Positions 61,428-64,000 of a DNA stretch of 64,000 nucleotides are shown here, piece after piece. The translations under genes and the position numbers were made by a program. Each line of letters starts with the position of its first letter. Positions within the stretch are counted from its first letter, which is position 1. Under the pieces are notes generated by a model. The model saw only the letters and a list, made by a program, of their open reading frames with translations. It was not told the origin of the DNA and did not search any database. The DNA lies in NCBI RefSeq assembly GCF_003182255.1, contig NZ_QGTQ01000015.1, positions 83,870 through 147,869 on the forward strand. Reading direction: 5' to 3'. The stretch is from Paenibacillus cellulosilyticus. Lineage in GTDB: Bacteria; Bacillota; Bacilli; Paenibacillales; Paenibacillaceae.

Positions 61428-63419
61428 ATGTCAGCAACTTCAGCTTCGCAATGGATTTGGTACCCGGGAGATTTTGAAATCTATCATCACCTTCAGCTAA
61501 ACACACGCCGTGAAGAACGAGACTATCAATGGCCTGCCTTCTGGCGGCTCGATGATTGCTATCACAATGTACGGTTTCGGAAGAAGGTGCAATGCGATGC
61601 GCCGGAAGAGATGACGGTGTACGCGCATGGCGTCGGACATGTGTGGGTGGATGGGAAGAAGCATCCGTTCAAGCATCCGATCATGCTCACGGCAGGGCAG
61701 CACGACATTCAAGTTCATGTGGCGCGTACAGACGGGCTGCCATGCATGTACATTGAAGGTGCCGAGAGTGCCAGCGATTCGTCATGGGAAGTTAATGAAT
61801 TCGGCCGCGATTGGCTGCCTGCTGGTTGTAATGGACTTTATCGCAGCCGCGAGGACGATCCGAATCATTTTGCTTTCCAATATGAGAAGATTGAGCCGGT
61901 TGCGATCGAGCGCAGGGCAGATGGCATCGTATACGACTATGGACGTGAAACGTTCGCACGGATCGAATTCGAGCATGTTGAGGCGTTTACGGATATTCAT
62001 CTGTTCTATGGGGAATCGCTGGAGGAAGCATTGGATACGGAGCACAGCATCCTGATCGATACGATTCCGGCGGGCAGCACGTCGTACCATTGTCCGGCTC
62101 GGGCCTTCCGGTACTTGTTCATCCAATGTTCTGAGCAGGATACGTATGCGATGTCCGCGTGGTATGCGTACTTGCCATTCAATCGAGTTGGCAGCTTCAC
62201 CTCTTCGAATGAGCTGCTGAATCGGATCTGGGAGACGGCGGAATATACGTTCCATCTCAACAGCCGGGAGTTTTTCCTCGATGGCATTAAGCGGGATCGC
62301 TGGGTATGGTCGGGGGATGCTTATCAGAGTTATTTCATTAACAACTATCTATACTTCGATGCCGACATTACGAAGCGGACGATCATTGCGCTGCGCGGCA
62401 AAGATCCGATCGCGACCCATACGAATACGATTCTGGACTATTCGTTCTACTGGATCATGAGTGTGCATGCATATTACCAAGCGACAAAAGACCTCGATTT
62501 CGTAACGTTCATCTATCCACGGATGAAATCGATGATGGACTACTGCATCTCTCGGACAGATGAGGACGGGTTCATTCGAGGCCGCGATGGCGATTGGGTA
62601 TTCATCGATTGGGCGGAGTATGACCGAACGGGTGCGGTATGCGCGGAGCAAATGCTGCTAGCGGAAAGCTTGAAAGCGGCATGGGCGTGCGGCGAGCTGC
62701 TTGGCGTAGGTGAGGCTGCCTACCTGCAGCGGAGCGAGCGGTTGAAGGAGCAGATTAACGCCCGCTTCTGGGATGAGGCACACGGTGCGTATATCGACAG
62801 CTTCGAGTCAGGCCGGAGGAATGTGACGCGGCATGCGAATATTTTCGCCATCCTATTAGGCATTGCAGACGACCAGCAGCGGGAGTCCATCATTCAGAAC
62901 GTATTGCTGAACGATGAGATTCCACAGATCAGCACGCCTTACTTCGCGTTCTATGAGCTGGAGGTAATGTGCCAGACGGGTCAACTCACGCATGTGACGA
63001 AGCGAATGGAGCAGTATTGGGGCGGCATGCTGGCGCTTGGGGCGACGACCTTCTGGGAGGAGTACAATCCATCGGTGTCGGGGCTTGATCATTACGGTAT
63101 GTACGGCGACCGTTATGGCAAGAGTTTATGCCATGCTTGGGGCGCGAGTCCGATTTATTTGCTGGGACGATACTATCTGGGCGTTCAATCGACGTCGCCT
63201 GGCTATGAAACGTTTGTCGTCGAGCCGCAGCTTGGCGGGTTGGAACGGATTCAAGGAACAGTGCCCGTCAATGGCGGGACGGTTACAGTCGAGATGACAT
63301 CGGATTGGCTGCATGTCGTTTCGGATAAAGCAGGCGGCATGGTGCGGATCAATGGACAGGTGCATAAGCTGGAGAAGGATGTACCTTTTGAGCTAGTGTT
63401 GGGTGAGCAGTTAGCCTAA
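61428..63419 (+). CDS. GH78-like alpha-L-rhamnosidase
   Basis: A 663-residue enzyme: N-terminal jelly-roll with lectin-like features (VYAHGVGHVWVDGKK), alpha6/alpha6 barrel from about 250 (NRIWETAEYTFHLNSREFF) and a C-terminal beta-sandwich (FVVEPQLGGLERIQGTVP). The usual DxxxRDERxGWxGD acid motif appears as DGIKRDRWVWSGD (Asp285-Asp297), one residue shorter and without the Glu, while a likely base lies in TTFWEEYNPS. No signal peptide. GAGAGG precedes the ATG. Together with GH105 it suggests dismantling of the rhamnogalacturonan backbone. Confidence 0.85.
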   Translation: MSATSASQWIWYPGDFEIYHHLQLNTRREERDYQWPAFWRLDDCYHNVRFRKKVQCDAPEEMTVYAHGVGHVWVDGKKHPFKHPIMLTAGQHDIQVHVARTDGLPCMYIEGAESASDSSWEVNEFGRDWLPAGCNGLYRSREDDPNHFAFQYEKIEPVAIERRADGIVYDYGRETFARIEFEHVEAFTDIHLFYGESLEEALDTEHSILIDTIPAGSTSYHCPARAFRYLFIQCSEQDTYAMSAWYAYLPFNRVGSFTSSNELLNRIWETAEYTFHLNSREFFLDGIKRDRWVWSGDAYQSYFINNYLYFDADITKRTIIALRGKDPIATHTNTILDYSFYWIMSVHAYYQATKDLDFVTFIYPRMKSMMDYCISRTDEDGFIRGRDGDWVFIDWAEYDRTGAVCAEQMLLAESLKAAWACGELLGVGEAAYLQRSERLKEQINARFWDEAHGAYIDSFESGRRNVTRHANIFAILLGIADDQQRESIIQNVLLNDEIPQISTPYFAFYELEVMCQTGQLTHVTKRMEQYWGGMLALGATTFWEEYNPSVSGLDHYGMYGDRYGKSLCHAWGASPIYLLGRYYLGVQSTSPGYETFVVEPQLGGLERIQGTVPVNGGTVTVEMTSDWLHVVSDKAGGMVRINGQVHKLEKDVPFELVLGEQLA

Positions 63420-63519
63420 AGGACGGAAAGAGAGTCCGAATAGGAGCCAGTGGCCGAATATGACGAATAGATAATCTCGACAGCAATGAAACTCATCCGA
63501 GCACGAGACATCGGTTGGC

Positions 63520-63702
63520 TAGCGGTTACCATAGAGGCTATTATGCGATGAAGAGAACATTGGGCTCGTTATCGGTTGCCACAGAGGTTAATAGAGTGAA
63601 ATGACCTTATATGGAATGAAATTATACTCGATAAGCTCAACTGCAACCGTTACACATCTGTAACTTGGTTTTTGAGGTAAATAAGCGCTGTGGGAACCGT
63701 TA
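63520..63702. repeat. Second cluster of degenerate TAACGGTTGC-type repeats
   Basis: Four copies in the gene-free stretch 63420-63775: plus-strand near 63520-63545 (TAGCGGTTACCATAGAGGCT) and 63570-63594 (TATCGGTTGCCACAGAGGTT), minus-strand near 63630-63652 and 63676-63702. They match the copies at 19156-19339. Nothing else is recognisable in this stretch. Confidence 0.65.
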
Positions 63703-63775
63703 GCGGACGAGTGCGTATTCGTAAGGACTGGAATGACAAAGTTGCAGCTATATAGCACAAGAAGCTGTCCCTTAG

Positions 63776-64000
63776 TGAACTGTGACCCGTTTTGTGGACA
63801 GTTTAAAAAGCAACCATCTTGATTTAACAAGCAATTAGATGATCCCTGAACTCGTCGGGGGTCATCTTTTTTAATCCCCATTGATATCGCTCAGTATTAT
63901 ATTGCTGTATATAATCAGCGACGCGTTCTCTTACTTCATCGAGGGTTTGGCAATCGATGAAATTAACCTCATCTTTCATATGACCGAAGAAGGATTCCAT
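63776..64000 (-). mobile_element. IS3-family insertion sequence, right end only
   Basis: The terminal TGAACTGTGACCCGTTTTGT at 63776, with TG at the tip as in IS3-family ends, lies 48 bp beyond the stop of a transposase gene that runs off the window. The left end and target duplication are outside the window, so completeness is unknown. Confidence 0.75.
63824..64000 (-). CDS. IS3-family transposase (OrfB), C-terminal part cut by window edge
   Basis: Minus-strand frame of 58 residues ending at the TAA 63824-63826. MESFFGHMKDEV is the end of the DDE integrase core with the catalytic Glu, followed by YIQQYNTERYQWGLKKMTP and DEFRDHLIAC, the usual C-terminus of IS3/IS150-type OrfB. The rest of the gene lies beyond 64000. 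Confidence 0.88.
   Translation of the reverse strand: MESFFGHMKDEVNFIDCQTLDEVRERVADYIQQYNTERYQWGLKKMTPDEFRDHLIAC

Overview
The window looks like chromosome of a Paenibacillus-type (Paenibacillaceae, Gram-positive, spore-forming lineage) soil bacterium. Pointers are strong purine-rich ribosome binding sites (AGGAGG type), frequent TTG/GTG starts, an S-layer (SLH) anchored exo-enzyme, RNase J, a lipoprotein PstS with a Bacillus-style Pho box, and many AraC regulators paired with glycoside hydrolases. No rRNA, tRNA or CRISPR array was found.

Positions 1-16.2 kb hold one co-directional operon for a Pfa-type (polyunsaturated-fatty-acid-like, 'secondary lipid') synthase. It contains the 3' part of PfaA (AT-ACP, then KR-DH in the -1 frame), a giant PfaC (KS-CLF-AT-four FabA-like hot-dogs-PKS-type DH-acyltransferase), PfaD (enoyl reductase), a CdsA-type CTP:phosphatidate cytidylyltransferase and a PssA-type CDP-alcohol phosphatidyltransferase. 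Read together these can make an unusual acyl chain, load it on a glycerolipid, activate the phosphatidate and add a head group. PfaA is split by a TAG stop placed directly after a dnaX-like A AAA AAG heptamer, in exactly the phase for a -1 shift into the KR-DH frame. An internal AGGAGG-ATG could also start a free ACP protein. These are the most notable signals in the window.

16.2-22.6 kb carries housekeeping genes on the minus strand: a 60-residue protein, RNase J, a LOG-family hydrolase, alpha-glucan phosphorylase and an AraC regulator. A gene-poor stretch at 19.0-19.5 kb holds copies of a degenerate intergenic repeat that recurs at 63.5-63.7 kb.

22.6-27.9 kb is an alpha-galactoside module: AraC diverging from a GH36 alpha-galactosidase and a GH2 enzyme. 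27.9-32.4 kb carries a membrane-anchored polysaccharide deacetylase, a PAP2 phosphatase, an AT-rich YdcF-like gene and a TerD-vWA (TerF-like) protein.

32.4-46.8 kb is a plant-polysaccharide region: GH43, a decayed AraC remnant, an intact AraC, a GH2 beta-glucuronidase/galactosidase, an esterase-like hydrolase, an FGGY sugar kinase and a 1962-residue S-layer anchored multidomain glycosidase. 46.8-50.7 kb is pstSCAB with a four-repeat Pho box. 51.2-53.4 kb is a TetR/MFS efflux pair with two matching operator palindromes.

53.6-63.4 kb is a second set of polysaccharide genes: GH35, GH105, GH43 and GH78 with three AraC regulators, suggestive of rhamnogalacturonan/arabinogalactan side-chain use. 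No sugar transporter is encoded anywhere in the window. The right edge cuts an IS3-family element.
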